A stretch of DNA of 29,021 nt from CAYUCE01 sp964443275 (GCA_964443275.1 CAYUCE010000021.1:1-29021), one strand, 5' to 3'; numbered from the stretch's first letter, positions 1 to 8,242 are shown. Notes: generated by a model from the letters alone, not told the origin. A program made the numbers and translations.

Positions 1-61
1 GGTATCTACATTTACTAATTTCTAATTTTGTGTGTGCCTAAATTTAGGTATAGATCAAGAA

Positions 62-568
62 ATGAAATTGGAAAACTTTAAGTTCAGCCCCCTTTTGATT
101 TTACTGATATTAATAGTAATGGCTGTGGTGGGCTGGACTATATACCTCAATTTTTTTGAGCCCCAGATGGGGATATTTGGGAAAATGGAGAATAGAACAA
201 TAAAGATAGTAAATGATGAAGGGGAAATGCTCGAACTAGAAGTTGAAGTTGCAGACGAGCCTGATGAGCGGGCAAAAGGTTTTCAGAACGCATCTAAGAG
301 AATCATCAATAACAAGATTATTCTTTTTGTTTTCGATAGCGACAGTATGCCCTTTTTTCATATGAGAAACGTAGTTTCCGCCTTGGATATTGCATTTATT
401 AAATCCAACGGTGAAATTATCCAAATCATGAAGATGGTACCCGGCTCACCTGAGCCCTGTGGGCCATCAGAGCCCATTCGCTACGCCATCGAAGCAAAAG
501 CTGGGTTCTTTGCCGCCCATAATATAACTAGCTATACTTCAAAACTGATAGTTGATTTTCTCTCTTAG
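62..568 (+). CDS. DUF192 family protein, membrane-anchored
   Basis: A 168-residue protein whose N-terminus (about residues 10-30) is one hydrophobic segment, either a membrane anchor or an uncleaved signal. The remainder matches the DUF192 family: the 'ERAKGFQ' region, the 'FVFDSDSMPFFHMRNV' core and the 'VPGSPEPCGPSEPIRYAIEAKAGFF' region carry the family's usual landmarks. I chose ATG 62 because it starts directly before the hydrophobic segment; an in-frame start at 32 would add ten residues with no gain. The ribosome site is poor. The biochemical function of DUF192 proteins is not established; they are commonly small exported proteins. The gene stands alone, followed by a hairpin repeat. 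Family assignment is confident; role unknown. Confidence 0.82.
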   Translation: MKLENFKFSPLLILLILIVMAVVGWTIYLNFFEPQMGIFGKMENRTIKIVNDEGEMLELEVEVADEPDERAKGFQNASKRIINNKIILFVFDSDSMPFFHMRNVVSALDIAFIKSNGEIIQIMKMVPGSPEPCGPSEPIRYAIEAKAGFFAAHNITSYTSKLIVDFLS

Positions 569-606
569 TAGACCATTTCACAAATAGTTTGGACATGAAG
601 GTTCCC

Positions 607-677
607 GGTTGGGGACAGAGCCCCAACCCTACGGTTATGATACAATCATATGTAGGGGATGGGCTCCGTCCCATCCC
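607..677. repeat. Intergenic triple-hairpin repeat, copy A
   Basis: Three perfect hairpins lie side by side. GGTTGGGG (607-614) pairs with CCCCAACC (621-628) around ACAGAG. CCCTAC (627-632) faces GTAGGG (652-657) with an inner TATGAT/ATCATA pair. GGGATGGG (656-663) pairs with CCCATCCC (670-677). Related hairpins lie at 17630, 25821 and 28226. It may also help end transcription of the DUF192 gene, but there is no T-tract. Confidence 0.75.
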
Positions 678-810
678 GAAGAGGTGTGCTAATCACTTAT
701 GAAACGCTGTATTAGTCTAACAGCTCCTCAGTAAACCTTCCCCGTAGCTACCGACCCGAGTAAGGCTCTTTTGTCAATTGAAATTTTTGAGGGAAAAGAG
801 AGGTATTTAT

Positions 811-1314
811 TTAAGAAAAATCGCTTTGAAAGGGAATTACCTTGGTGCCAAAGGCCTCTTGGTCCTTTTTACTAGCTTTGCCTAATTGCTTTTGCAAGAG
901 CCATCTCAGTTGAAGGAAGGATTTATATACCTCTCGCAATCCTTTAAAGAATGCGTTTTTAGTTAGACCGTCCTCATAAATAACGTACTGAATTTGGACT
1001 TCTTGCAATATTCCCTCCGGATGGTTCATTTTAAATTCTATCGGTCGCCGGTTCATTTCCAGCCTTAGATTTAAAAGAAGCTCTTCCTTTCTAACATCAT
1101 CCATTTTCTGGATAAACTTTTGAATTTCCTCGGATATCTTTTGACCTATGATAATAAGGATTTGGGAAGGGAAAGAAACCGGGTTTATTATACGAACGGT
1201 TGCCGGTTGGGCTTTGGAAGGATTGGCTACCATGACCCACCTACAGCCCTTATGTTCTTGGTAAGCTTTGAACTTTCCTTCCTCTCTTAACCAGGCTTCT
1301 ATTCTTTCTTTCAA
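811..1314 (-). CDS. DUF2299-like protein
   Basis: A 167-residue soluble protein. The N-terminal 'ERIEAWLREEGKF', the central 'ELLLNLRLEMNRRPIEF' and the C-terminal 'YVIYEDGLTKNAFF' followed by a long helix resemble my recollection of DUF2299, a family seen mostly in archaea and with no known function. The start is TTG 1314, with an AAGGA Shine-Dalgarno about ten bases upstream; there is no in-frame ATG near the conserved start. It is monocistronic and divergent from sucD. A TATAAT box at 1352-1357 lies upstream. The family call is from memory and needs a profile search; that it is a real gene is well supported by its length, start site and protein-like composition. Confidence 0.68.
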   Translation of the reverse strand: MKERIEAWLREEGKFKAYQEHKGCRWVMVANPSKAQPATVRIINPVSFPSQILIIIGQKISEEIQKFIQKMDDVRKEELLLNLRLEMNRRPIEFKMNHPEGILQEVQIQYVIYEDGLTKNAFFKGLREVYKSFLQLRWLLQKQLGKASKKDQEAFGTKVIPFQSDFS

Positions 1315-1351
1315 TGTAATCGATCCTTGCGTAAAGTGAATTTTGGTGTTA

Positions 1352-1357
1352 ATTATA
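1352..1357 (-). promoter_or_regulatory. Candidate -10 box for the DUF2299-like gene
   Basis: The minus strand reads TATAAT about 40 bases before the TTG start. A good -35 at 17 bp is lacking (TTGATT sits about 20 bp away), so only the -10 is clear. Confidence 0.35.
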
Positions 1358-1459
1358 GTCTAACAATAGCTATTTGGAATCAAGGATCATTGTAGGATTC
1401 TAGCCGCTATCTTTCAAACGGTAGCAATTGGTGTAAGCTCAGGTAAACTTAAACTTCCC

Positions 1460-1488
1460 TTGCAAGATGGCATCTGGTAATTTATACT
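1460..1488 (+). promoter_or_regulatory. Sigma-70-type promoter of sucD
   Basis: TTGCAA (1460-1465), a 17-bp spacer and TATACT (1483-1488), 35 bases before the sucD start. It probably drives the cluster sucD-ychF-ywlC-trmO-folC. Confidence 0.65.
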
Positions 1489-1523
1489 GATTTAGATAAC
1501 ACCATAAATTAGGAAGATTCTAT

Positions 1524-2390
1524 ATGAGCATTTTAGTGGATGAAAATACAAAAGTATTAGTTCAGGGAATAACCGGCAAAGAAGGGAGCTTCCATACCAA
1601 ACAGATGCTGAACTACGGAACGCAAATCGTATGTGGAGTTACTCCAGGTAAAGGAGGCTCCACTCTGGAAGGAATCCCTGTTTATAACTTCGTCGAAGAG
1701 GCAACTGCAAATCACAAGATAGATGCGTCAATAATCTTTGTGCCGGCAAGATTTGCCACCGATGCTATACTGGAAGCTGCAGATTCAGGAATCGGAGTAG
1801 TCGTTTGTATTGCAGAAAATATCCCCATCCATGAGATGCTAAAAACTTACTGGATGGTAAAAAATAGGGAAGCTACTTTAATTGGTCCCAACTGCCCCGG
1901 GCTCATATCACCCGGTAAGGCTAAGTTGGGAATAATGCCGGGAGAAATTTTCAAACCCGGTCAGGTGGGAGTGGTCTCTCGAAGTGGGACTCTTACTTAC
2001 GAGATTGCTAGCCATCTGTCCAAAGCGGGCTTTGGACAATCCACGGTGATAGGTATCGGGGGGGATCCGGTAATCGGAAGCTCTTTTGTGGATATATTGG
2101 GGCTTTTTGAGGAAGATGAAGAGACTAAATTGATAGTCCTGGTAGGGGAAATAGGTGGATCTTGCGAGGAAGAAGCGGCTCGATTTATTGAGGAGAATAT
2201 GCGTACCCCGGTTATCTCCTACATTGCCGGTTTTTCTGCCCCTCCCGGAAAGAGAATGGGACACGCAGGAGCCATAATATCGGGTTCCGACCAGACTGCT
2301 TCTGCTAAAGCCGATCAATTGGAAAAAAGGGGCATACCAGTGGGGAAAACTCCCCAGGCTATGGCAGAGTTAGCTAGTAAATTCTATTAA
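1524..2390 (+). CDS. sucD: Succinyl-CoA synthetase alpha subunit (SucD)
   Basis: This 288-residue protein is full length for the ADP/GDP-forming succinate-CoA ligase alpha subunit. It has the N-terminal CoA-binding domain ('VQGITGKEGSFHTKQM'), the 'GPNCPGLI' motif, and the ligase domain with the phosphohistidine in 'GHAGAI' (His247). The enzyme interconverts succinyl-CoA and succinate with nucleotide triphosphate formation, but needs a beta subunit. No sucC lies next to it: upstream is a divergent unrelated gene and downstream is ychF. Either the beta subunit is encoded elsewhere or this alpha subunit serves another acyl-CoA partner. Start ATG 1524 has AGGAAG upstream and a strong promoter at 1460-1488. 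Confidence 0.93.
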   Translation: MSILVDENTKVLVQGITGKEGSFHTKQMLNYGTQIVCGVTPGKGGSTLEGIPVYNFVEEATANHKIDASIIFVPARFATDAILEAADSGIGVVVCIAENIPIHEMLKTYWMVKNREATLIGPNCPGLISPGKAKLGIMPGEIFKPGQVGVVSRSGTLTYEIASHLSKAGFGQSTVIGIGGDPVIGSSFVDILGLFEEDEETKLIVLVGEIGGSCEEEAARFIEENMRTPVISYIAGFSAPPGKRMGHAGAIISGSDQTASAKADQLEKRGIPVGKTPQAMAELASKFY

Positions 2391-2403
2391 TTTTTTAGAA
2401 AAT

Positions 2404-3492
2404 ATGGGCTTTAACTGTGGTTTGGTAGGACTTCCCAATGTTGGAAAATCCACCGTATTTAACGCTTTGGCTCAAGCTGGAGCACAGGTGGAAAGCTACC
2501 CCTTTTGTACCATCGATCCCCATGTAGGGGTAGTGGAAGTGCCGGACGTGCGCCTGGATAAGTTGGCCGAAGTTTATCCGGATAAGAAAAAGGTGCCCAT
2601 CACTCTGGAATTCGTCGATCTGGCTGGTTTGGTTAAGGGAGCTTCAGAAGGAGAGGGACTGGGTAACAAATTTCTGGCGGAAATAAGGAACGTGGACTCC
2701 ATCGCCTTGATAATTCGCTGTTTTGAGGATGAGAATGTTGCCCACGTATACAGTTCACTAAATCCCAAAAGAGATATTGAAATCGTCCAGATGGAGCTTA
2801 TCTTAAAGGATCTTGAGGTGGTGGAAAGGAAGCTCTCCGGATTTAAAAAAGACAAAACAGGTGGCGATGAAGAAGCCAAGGCCGCCTATGAATTCTACCA
2901 AAGGATAAAAAATGAGTTGGAGAAAGGCGTTCCTATAAAAGATTTAAACCTTACTTCCAGTGAGAAAAAAGAGTTACGGTCCATTAGTCCCTTAACTGCC
3001 AAACCGGTACTGTATGTAGCTAATGTTGGGGAGAGCGGTGAAAATGACTATTCACGTACGGTAAGAGAAATTGCCGGGCAGAAGGGCGGCCGGTCAATTA
3101 CCATATCTGGCAAGATCGAATTGGAAATAGCGGAAACTACGGAAAATCACAACATGCGAGAGGAATATCTAAAGGAGTGGGGAATCGAGCAATCGGGTTT
3201 AAGTAAGTTAATCAAGGCAGGATATGAGCTGCTAAATTTAGTTACCTTTTTTACCACTGATGGGCCGGAAGTTAGAGCTTGGACGGTCCCCCAGGGAACC
3301 GAATGCCGACAAGCAGGGGATAAAATTCACTCCGATTTTGCTGATAGGTTTGTGGGGGCGGAAGTGATGGAGGTAGAAGATCTGATGGAATATGGTGCGG
3401 TCAAGAAAGTCAAGGAAGCGGGGCTCGTTAGACGGGTAGGAGAGGATTATGTAGTTCAAGACGGGGATATAATTCACTTTATTGCTGGTTGA
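2404..3492 (+). CDS. ychF: Redox-regulated ribosome-associated ATPase YchF/Ola1
   Basis: This 362-residue protein has the usual YchF length. It carries a P-loop at residues 9-17 (GLPNVGKST), 'DLAGLVKGASEGEGLGNKFL' as switch II/G3, and 'NVGE' where classical GTPases have NKxD. The last is the substitution that goes with ATP preference in this Obg-related family. The C-terminal TGS domain contains 'FFTTDGPEVRAWTV' and 'HSDFADRFVGAEVM'. YchF binds the ribosome and is linked to stress and translation control. It starts 13 bp after the sucD stop and is presumably co-transcribed; its Shine-Dalgarno is weak, suggesting coupling. Confidence 0.95.
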   Translation: MGFNCGLVGLPNVGKSTVFNALAQAGAQVESYPFCTIDPHVGVVEVPDVRLDKLAEVYPDKKKVPITLEFVDLAGLVKGASEGEGLGNKFLAEIRNVDSIALIIRCFEDENVAHVYSSLNPKRDIEIVQMELILKDLEVVERKLSGFKKDKTGGDEEAKAAYEFYQRIKNELEKGVPIKDLNLTSSEKKELRSISPLTAKPVLYVANVGESGENDYSRTVREIAGQKGGRSITISGKIELEIAETTENHNMREEYLKEWGIEQSGLSKLIKAGYELLNLVTFFTTDGPEVRAWTVPQGTECRQAGDKIHSDFADRFVGAEVMEVEDLMEYGAVKKVKEAGLVRRVGEDYVVQDGDIIHFIAG

Positions 3493-3513
3493 AAGAGAAG
3501 GGATTTGAACCTT

Positions 3514-4122
3514 ATGGTAACTGAAACGGATAAAGTATTGGACATAGATGAAAGTTTAGCTTATGTGAGGGAAATCCTGGCTGATGGGGGGGTGATTGTA
3601 TTCCCCACTGATACCCTATACGGGTTAGGAGGTGATGCCTACAACCAGTCCATGGTAAAAAGGATTTATACCATAAAGAAAAGAGATGTCAGATTTCCCC
3701 TATCGTTACATTTGGGGGAAGTATCCGAAATTGAAAGTTACTGCGGGAAGCTCCTCCCCCGGCAAAGAAGGTGGTTAAAAGCCCTCTTACCAGGCCCATT
3801 TACGGTTTTGATGCCTGCAGGGCCGCACGCTCCCCAAGCTTCGGTAAGCGAGGCGGGAAAGATTGGGCTGCGGGTACCTGATTGTAGTTCGTTTAGAAAA
3901 ATTTACCGGGCAAGTGGTCATCCTTTAGTGGGAACAAGTGTAAATATCTCCGGTCATCCCCCGCTTACCGATATAAACGATATTGCCGAACAGTTTGGCC
4001 CTCAGGTGGATCTAATAATAAAAACCGATGAACCCATGACCGGTAAGGCTTCATCGGTAATCGATTTGACTAAAAGTGAGCCAGAAGCTATACGTGGCAT
4101 TTTGCCGGAAGAATTGCAATAA
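3514..4122 (+). CDS. ywlC: Threonylcarbamoyl-AMP synthase (TsaC/YwlC/Sua5 family)
   Basis: A YrdC/Sua5-domain protein of about 202 residues: 'VIVFPTDTLYGLGGDA', 'IYTIKKRD', 'LLPGPFTVLMP', 'GLRVPD' and 'GTSVNISG' are the family motifs in order. It makes threonylcarbamoyl-AMP from threonine, bicarbonate and ATP, the first step of the t6A modification at A37 of ANN-decoding tRNAs. It has the short C-terminus of TsaC/YwlC and lacks the extra Sua5 domain. I prefer ATG 3514, about ten bases after AGAAGGGA, over the TTG at 3505, which sits almost on that Shine-Dalgarno. The next gene acts on the same tRNA base. Confidence 0.93.
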   Translation: MVTETDKVLDIDESLAYVREILADGGVIVFPTDTLYGLGGDAYNQSMVKRIYTIKKRDVRFPLSLHLGEVSEIESYCGKLLPRQRRWLKALLPGPFTVLMPAGPHAPQASVSEAGKIGLRVPDCSSFRKIYRASGHPLVGTSVNISGHPPLTDINDIAEQFGPQVDLIIKTDEPMTGKASSVIDLTKSEPEAIRGILPEELQ

Positions 4123-4151
4123 TCGAAGTTCAAGAGAATTGCCGAAGCACC

Positions 4152-4544
4152 ATGATTTTAAAAGAGATCGGGATTATTCGCTCTCCTTATAAGGAGCCTG
4201 GAGAGGCTCCCAGACAGGGTAGTTTCATGCAAGATATATCTACTATCCAAGTACATGATGAGTTCAGTCCGGCTCTTGAAGGGATTGATCGATATGAGTA
4301 TATAATTGTGCTCTACTGGGCAAATGAGGCCTCCCGAACTGTTCTTAAATCAGGTAGGCATAAAGACAGGGGAGTTTTCGCTACCCGCTCACCGGCCCGA
4401 CCTAACCCGATAAATTTCTGTGTCTGTAAATTATTGACTATAAAAGGTAGAGAACTTAAAGTTACCCGACTGGATGCCGTCGACGGCTCCCCTCTCCTGG
4501 ATTTGAAACCTTTTATTAAGGATTTAGACTGTCCGGCCAGCTAA
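4152..4544 (+). CDS. trmO: tRNA (t6A37) N6-methyltransferase TrmO (TsaA/YaeB family)
   Basis: This 130-residue protein has the TrmO/UPF0066 signature: 'IGIIRSPYKEPGEAPRQG', 'IVLYWANEAS', 'GVFATRSPARPNPINF' and 'DAVDGSPLLDLKPFI'. The family uses S-adenosylmethionine to convert t6A37 to m6t6A37 in tRNA-Thr. It lies 29 bp after a t6A-forming synthase, so synthesis and further methylation of one tRNA base are encoded side by side. The length is that of the core domain without the C-terminal extension of E. coli TrmO. The start at ATG 4152 lacks a strong Shine-Dalgarno. Some members of this fold in archaea and clostridia have unclear substrates, so the precise target is inferred. Confidence 0.88.
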   Translation: MILKEIGIIRSPYKEPGEAPRQGSFMQDISTIQVHDEFSPALEGIDRYEYIIVLYWANEASRTVLKSGRHKDRGVFATRSPARPNPINFCVCKLLTIKGRELKVTRLDAVDGSPLLDLKPFIKDLDCPAS

Positions 4545-4548
4545 TTTG

Positions 4549-5880
4549 ATGGGCAGCAAAAAGCCTTTTGCCAATTTCAGTCAAGCCTACGATTACCTTA
4601 CCCGTGCCGTAGATTATGAGAAAACATCTGAATCCAGGTATACTCGCGCTATTTTTGACCTAAAGAGAGTTAGGAAGACCCTACGCAAGCTGGGAAATCC
4701 AGATAAGAAAATAGAAATAATTCATATCGCGGGGACCAAGGGTAAGGGTTCAACGGCCTTTATGATTGCTTCTATTTTGGGTGAGGCAGGCTATCGGACG
4801 GGGAAATTTATCAGTCCTCATTTGATTAAAATAAATGAGCGCATCTCCATCAACCAATCGGAGATCACCGACCGTGAGTTTACCCAGTTAATGAACGTTT
4901 TATATCCGTATGTAGAGGAAGCCAAAGCTGGAGGGAAGTCACTTACCTTTTTTGACATCATTACCATAGGTGCTCTTACTTATTTTTGTCACCAAACGGT
5001 CGATTTTGCGGTACTGGAGACCGGGGTAGGAGGGAGGCTCGACTCTACCAATGTGGTAGATCCGGCAGCCTGTGTTATAACTAGCATTGGCTTTGATCAT
5101 ATGGATAAGTTAGGTGATAGTTTAGAAAAAATAGCTTATGAGAAGGCGGGTATCATAAAGGAAAAGGTCCCCATAATTTCCGGGGTCACAAACACAGAGG
5201 CTAAAGAGACCATTAAAAGAGTGGCTATAAGTAAAAATGCTCCGATCTTTCAGATAAAGAAGGACTTCAGTTCCGTATTTTCTCCCCGAACTTCAACCTT
5301 TCAGGTAAAAACAAAAAGGCGTACTTACCCAGGGCTTTCTCTCCCCCTGTTGGGAGAGCATCAGCGAGATAACGCAGCAGTAGCCGTAGCAACCTTAGAT
5401 TCTTTATATGAACGTAGGTTAGTTTCATTTTCTTTGCAGGATGCCAAAAACGGGTTAGCCAAAGCCTACATACCGGGCAGGATTGAGGTTATAAATAAGG
5501 AACCCACCGTAGTGCTGGACGTTGCTCATAACCCTTCCTCACTTTCTGTACTATCCCAAGTTTTAGAAGAGCAATTTCCAACTAAAAGAAAAGTATTTCT
5601 TTTCGGCATGCTAAGGGATAAGGACATAAAAGGGTGTCTTAAGATGCTGTTACCTCAAGCTTCCGAAATTGGATTTACTTCCGCTGATAGTCCTAGAAGC
5701 GAGACCCCAGAGAATTTAGCTAAAGTCACTAGGGAACTTGGTTTTAGAGATTACTTTGTTGAACCGGACATTGAGCGTGCGTTTAAACTGGCCCTTGAAA
5801 GAATAGGTGTGGACGGCCTCCTTTGTATAACCGGTTCTACTTATTTAGCCGGAAAGGTGGCTTCACTTAAGCGTGAATAA
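4549..5880 (+). CDS. folC: Bifunctional folylpolyglutamate synthase / dihydrofolate synthase
   Basis: A Mur-ligase-family enzyme of 443 residues. It has the ATP P-loop 'HIAGTKGKGSTAF', 'GKFISPHLIKINERISIN', 'FFDIITIGALTYF', 'ETGVGGRLDSTNVV', 'ITSIGFDHMDKLG', 'YEKAGIIKEKVPII' and the C-terminal 'DVAHNPSS'. It adds glutamate to dihydropteroate and/or tetrahydrofolate. A TTG-ATG pair follows the trmO stop with only 1-4 bp between, so translation is probably coupled; I use ATG 4549. Its 3' end overlaps the 3' end of the convergent pyrH by 14 bp, leaving no room for a terminator between them. Whether both synthase activities are present cannot be told from sequence. Confidence 0.94.
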   Translation: MGSKKPFANFSQAYDYLTRAVDYEKTSESRYTRAIFDLKRVRKTLRKLGNPDKKIEIIHIAGTKGKGSTAFMIASILGEAGYRTGKFISPHLIKINERISINQSEITDREFTQLMNVLYPYVEEAKAGGKSLTFFDIITIGALTYFCHQTVDFAVLETGVGGRLDSTNVVDPAACVITSIGFDHMDKLGDSLEKIAYEKAGIIKEKVPIISGVTNTEAKETIKRVAISKNAPIFQIKKDFSSVFSPRTSTFQVKTKRRTYPGLSLPLLGEHQRDNAAVAVATLDSLYERRLVSFSLQDAKNGLAKAYIPGRIEVINKEPTVVLDVAHNPSSLSVLSQVLEEQFPTKRKVFLFGMLRDKDIKGCLKMLLPQASEIGFTSADSPRSETPENLAKVTRELGFRDYFVEPDIERAFKLALERIGVDGLLCITGSTYLAGKVASLKRE

Positions 5881-6598
5881 TGGTACCTAGCTTTTTTCCT
5901 CTCAGTATCTTCCTTAAGTTTTCTGTTTTAAAGAAGTTGAAAACTATGGTAGGGATTTTGCTCTTTCTACAGATATCCAGGGCGGCAAGATCTATTATCT
6001 GTAAGTTTTTTTGTATTACTTCTTTATAAGTTAATTCTTTTAGCAGTTTGGCTTCCTCGTTTGATTTAGGATCTTTCGAATATACCCCATCAACGTTGGT
6101 TGCTTTTAAAATAAGGTCAGCCTCTATCTCCGAGGCCCGCAGGGCTGCAGCGGTATCGGTAGTAAAGAGCGGGTTTCCCGTCCCTCCCACGAAAATTACT
6201 ATCTGATCCGCTTTTAAATAATTTATCGCTTCTTTAGGTTCAGCCGGTTTGATAAAGCCGATGGGGGTAGCGGAAATTATTTTGGTCTTTAAATTCTTTT
6301 GATCTAACCCTTCCTTTAATGCCAAGCCGTTGATGACCGTGCCCAACATGCCCATGTGATCCGCTGTGATCCTGTTAAGCCAATTAATTTCTCGGCCTCT
6401 AATAATATTGCCGGCACCGGTAACTATAGCCAGTTGGACACCTTGATCCAAAGCAGCTCCGATTTGACCTACAATTGAAGATAGTGCTTCTTTAGATATT
6501 CCAAATTGCCTGGTTCCAGAAAAGGCCTGGCCGGATAGCTTTAGGAGGGCTCTATGGATATTAATCTGGTTAAATTGATTAACTTTGGCCGGTTTCAA
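5867..6598 (-). CDS. pyrH: UMP kinase
   Basis: A 243-residue amino-acid-kinase-fold UMP kinase. 'ALLKLSGQAF' (phosphate loop), 'AIVTGAGNIIRG', 'DHMGMLGTVINGLAL', 'GGTGNPLFTTDTAAALRA' and 'ILKATNVDGVYSKDPK' are the family blocks. It phosphorylates UMP to UDP for pyrimidine synthesis. The only usable start is TTG 6598, giving about 15 residues before the first conserved strand. It overlaps the end of tsf by 20 bp, which suggests translational coupling. It is the last gene of rpsB-tsf-pyrH; frr, often next in bacteria, is absent and folC faces it instead. Confidence 0.93.
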   Translation of the reverse strand: MKPAKVNQFNQINIHRALLKLSGQAFSGTRQFGISKEALSSIVGQIGAALDQGVQLAIVTGAGNIIRGREINWLNRITADHMGMLGTVINGLALKEGLDQKNLKTKIISATPIGFIKPAEPKEAINYLKADQIVIFVGGTGNPLFTTDTAAALRASEIEADLILKATNVDGVYSKDPKSNEEAKLLKELTYKEVIQKNLQIIDLAALDICRKSKIPTIVFNFFKTENLRKILRGKKLGTIIHA

Positions 6599-7166
6599 AA
6601 CGGGCGAATCTACTGATTATCACTTTCTCGCCAAACTTTGAGTTCATCTGGCCCAACATATCCTCGATTGTAAGTTGGGGATCCTTTACATACTCTTGCT
6701 TAAGCAAGCAATTTTGCTCATAATACTTATTTAATTTACCCTCGATAATCTGATCAATTACCTGGTCTGGTTTTCCCTCTTTTTCCATCTGCTTTCGGTA
6801 AATCTCTTTTTCTCTTTCTTCGACTTCTTGAGGGACATCTTCAGGTGAGATATAGGTAGGGGAGGCAGCCGCTACGTGCATGGCCAAATTTTCCGCAAAT
6901 TCTTTGAATTCCTCATTGCTGGCAGTAAAATCGGTTTCGCAATTTACTTGGATTAAGCTGCCAATTTTACCGCTGTGATGGATATAGGAAGCCACACGGC
7001 CCTCCTTTGCCTTCCGCTTGGCAAAAAGCTCCTTTCCCTGCTCCCGCAAAAGTTCCTTGGCTTTTTCCATGTCCCCGTCCGTTTCCTTTAGGGCTTGCTT
7101 GCAATCCATTATCCCTACGCCTGTTTGTTCTCTTAATTTTTTTATATTTCCGATTGATATGCTCAA
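6579..7166 (-). CDS. tsf: Elongation factor Ts (short form)
   Basis: This is the guanine-nucleotide exchange factor for EF-Tu. The N-terminal UBA-like domain reads 'IKKLREQTGVGIMDCKQAL', and the exchange core contains the hallmark 'CETDFTASNEEF'. At 195 residues it is the short type, close to Thermus, chloroplast and cyanobacterial EF-Ts and lacking most of the second core subdomain of the roughly 280-residue E. coli form. The start is TTG 7166, overlapping the rpsB stop by four bases (TTGA), so translation is coupled to S2. The coiled-coil region falls at about residues 110-165. Confidence 0.95.
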   Translation of the reverse strand: MSISIGNIKKLREQTGVGIMDCKQALKETDGDMEKAKELLREQGKELFAKRKAKEGRVASYIHHSGKIGSLIQVNCETDFTASNEEFKEFAENLAMHVAAASPTYISPEDVPQEVEEREKEIYRKQMEKEGKPDQVIDQIIEGKLNKYYEQNCLLKQEYVKDPQLTIEDMLGQMNSKFGEKVIISRFARFETGQS

Positions 7167-8056
7167 GTTTCTACACCCCTTTCCAGTTCTTCTCTTTCCT
7201 CTGGTTCTTCGGTTTCTTCTTCCAAATTTGGTCCATCAGAATCCTTAGCTTCCACAGTTACGGTGACCTTTTTATCATCCTCCTCACCGGTAGTTTCTTT
7301 GGCCGGTTCCTCTTCTTTTTGCTGACTGATTTTTTCTTCCTCTCTAGTTTCTTCCTCGGCTTCGGCCTCCTGCATCCCCTCCAGACCTTCCAAGACCGCA
7401 TCTGCAAGTCTGGAAGTTATTAATTTCGTAGCCTGAATGGCATCATCGTTTCCGGGGATAGGATAGTCAATAAGGTCCGGATCACAGTTAGTGTCCACAA
7501 TTGCGATTATCGGTATTCTCAAGAGGTTCGCTTCATGCACTGCAATATCCTCTATCTGAGGATCTATTACGTATATCATATCCGGCAAATCATCCATTTC
7601 TCTTATACCGTCTAGATTCCTTTTTAGTTTGCCTAGTTCACGGCGTAGCTTAACTACTTCTTTGTTGGGCAGGGTCTCCATTGAGCCGTCTTCCTCTAAT
7701 TCCTCCAGTTCCTTAAGCCTATCGATCCTTTTATTTATGGTTTTAAAATTAGTAAGGGTCCCCCCCAACCAACGCCGGCTTACGTAGTGGGCTCCGCACC
7801 TTTTTGCCTCTTCTTCGATAGTATTCTGTACTTGCCTTTTAGTTCCTACAAAAAGAATATCTTTTCCCTTTGCTACTTCATCCCTGACAAAAAAATAAGC
7901 TTCTTCGAAGAGATCTATGGTCTTCTCCAGATCGATTATATGTATTCCTTTTCGCTCCGTAAATATATACTCATCCATTTTGGGGTTCCATTTACGCACT
8001 CTATGGCCAAAATGAACCCCGGCTTCTAGTAGCTCTTTTAATGTTAGAAGCTGCAC
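7163..8056 (-). CDS. rpsB: 30S ribosomal protein S2 with long acidic C-terminal tail
   Basis: The S2 fold is plain: 'LLEAGVHFGHRVRKWNPKM', 'FVGTKRQVQ', 'RWLGGTLTNF', 'IYVIDPQIEDIAVHEAN' and 'PIIAIVDTNCDPDLIDYPIPGNDD'. The start is GTG 8056, seven bases after GGAGG. The family core ends near residue 225. A further tail of about 70 residues, dominated by Glu, Asp and Lys and predicted to be disordered, brings the length to 297, against roughly 240 in E. coli. The gene opens rpsB-tsf-pyrH, the usual bacterial order, from its own promoter at 8104-8132. Confidence 0.96.
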   Translation of the reverse strand: MQLLTLKELLEAGVHFGHRVRKWNPKMDEYIFTERKGIHIIDLEKTIDLFEEAYFFVRDEVAKGKDILFVGTKRQVQNTIEEEAKRCGAHYVSRRWLGGTLTNFKTINKRIDRLKELEELEEDGSMETLPNKEVVKLRRELGKLKRNLDGIREMDDLPDMIYVIDPQIEDIAVHEANLLRIPIIAIVDTNCDPDLIDYPIPGNDDAIQATKLITSRLADAVLEGLEGMQEAEAEEETREEEKISQQKEEEPAKETTGEEDDKKVTVTVEAKDSDGPNLEEETEEPEEREELERGVET

Positions 8057-8103
8057 ATCTTTTCCTCCTTTACCGTTGATTAAAGGCGCCAGCTTGACTC
8101 AAA

Positions 8104-8132
8104 AGTATAGCAAAACTTATCATCCTGATCAA
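8104..8132 (-). promoter_or_regulatory. Sigma-70-type promoter of rpsB-tsf-pyrH
   Basis: On the minus strand TTGATC (8127-8132), a 17-bp spacer and TATACT (8104-8109). The 5' leader would be about 40 bases, too short for a large S2-binding autoregulatory structure. Confidence 0.72.
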
Positions 8133-8242
8133 GCACAGGGCAACTGGATAGTTGGAAAGGTTGCCTACTTTGTTATATCCATCTTGCTCATGATGAGACC
8201 GGTAAGCAATATTGGTTCAGCTTCTGTCCTATGCGGAAGGCT

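Noticed and set aside
7007..7423. Long hydrophobic plus-strand frame opposite tsf and rpsB
   Set aside because: Its Phe/Leu-rich composition is the reverse complement of the Glu/Lys-rich S2 tail and EF-Ts; it is a shadow.
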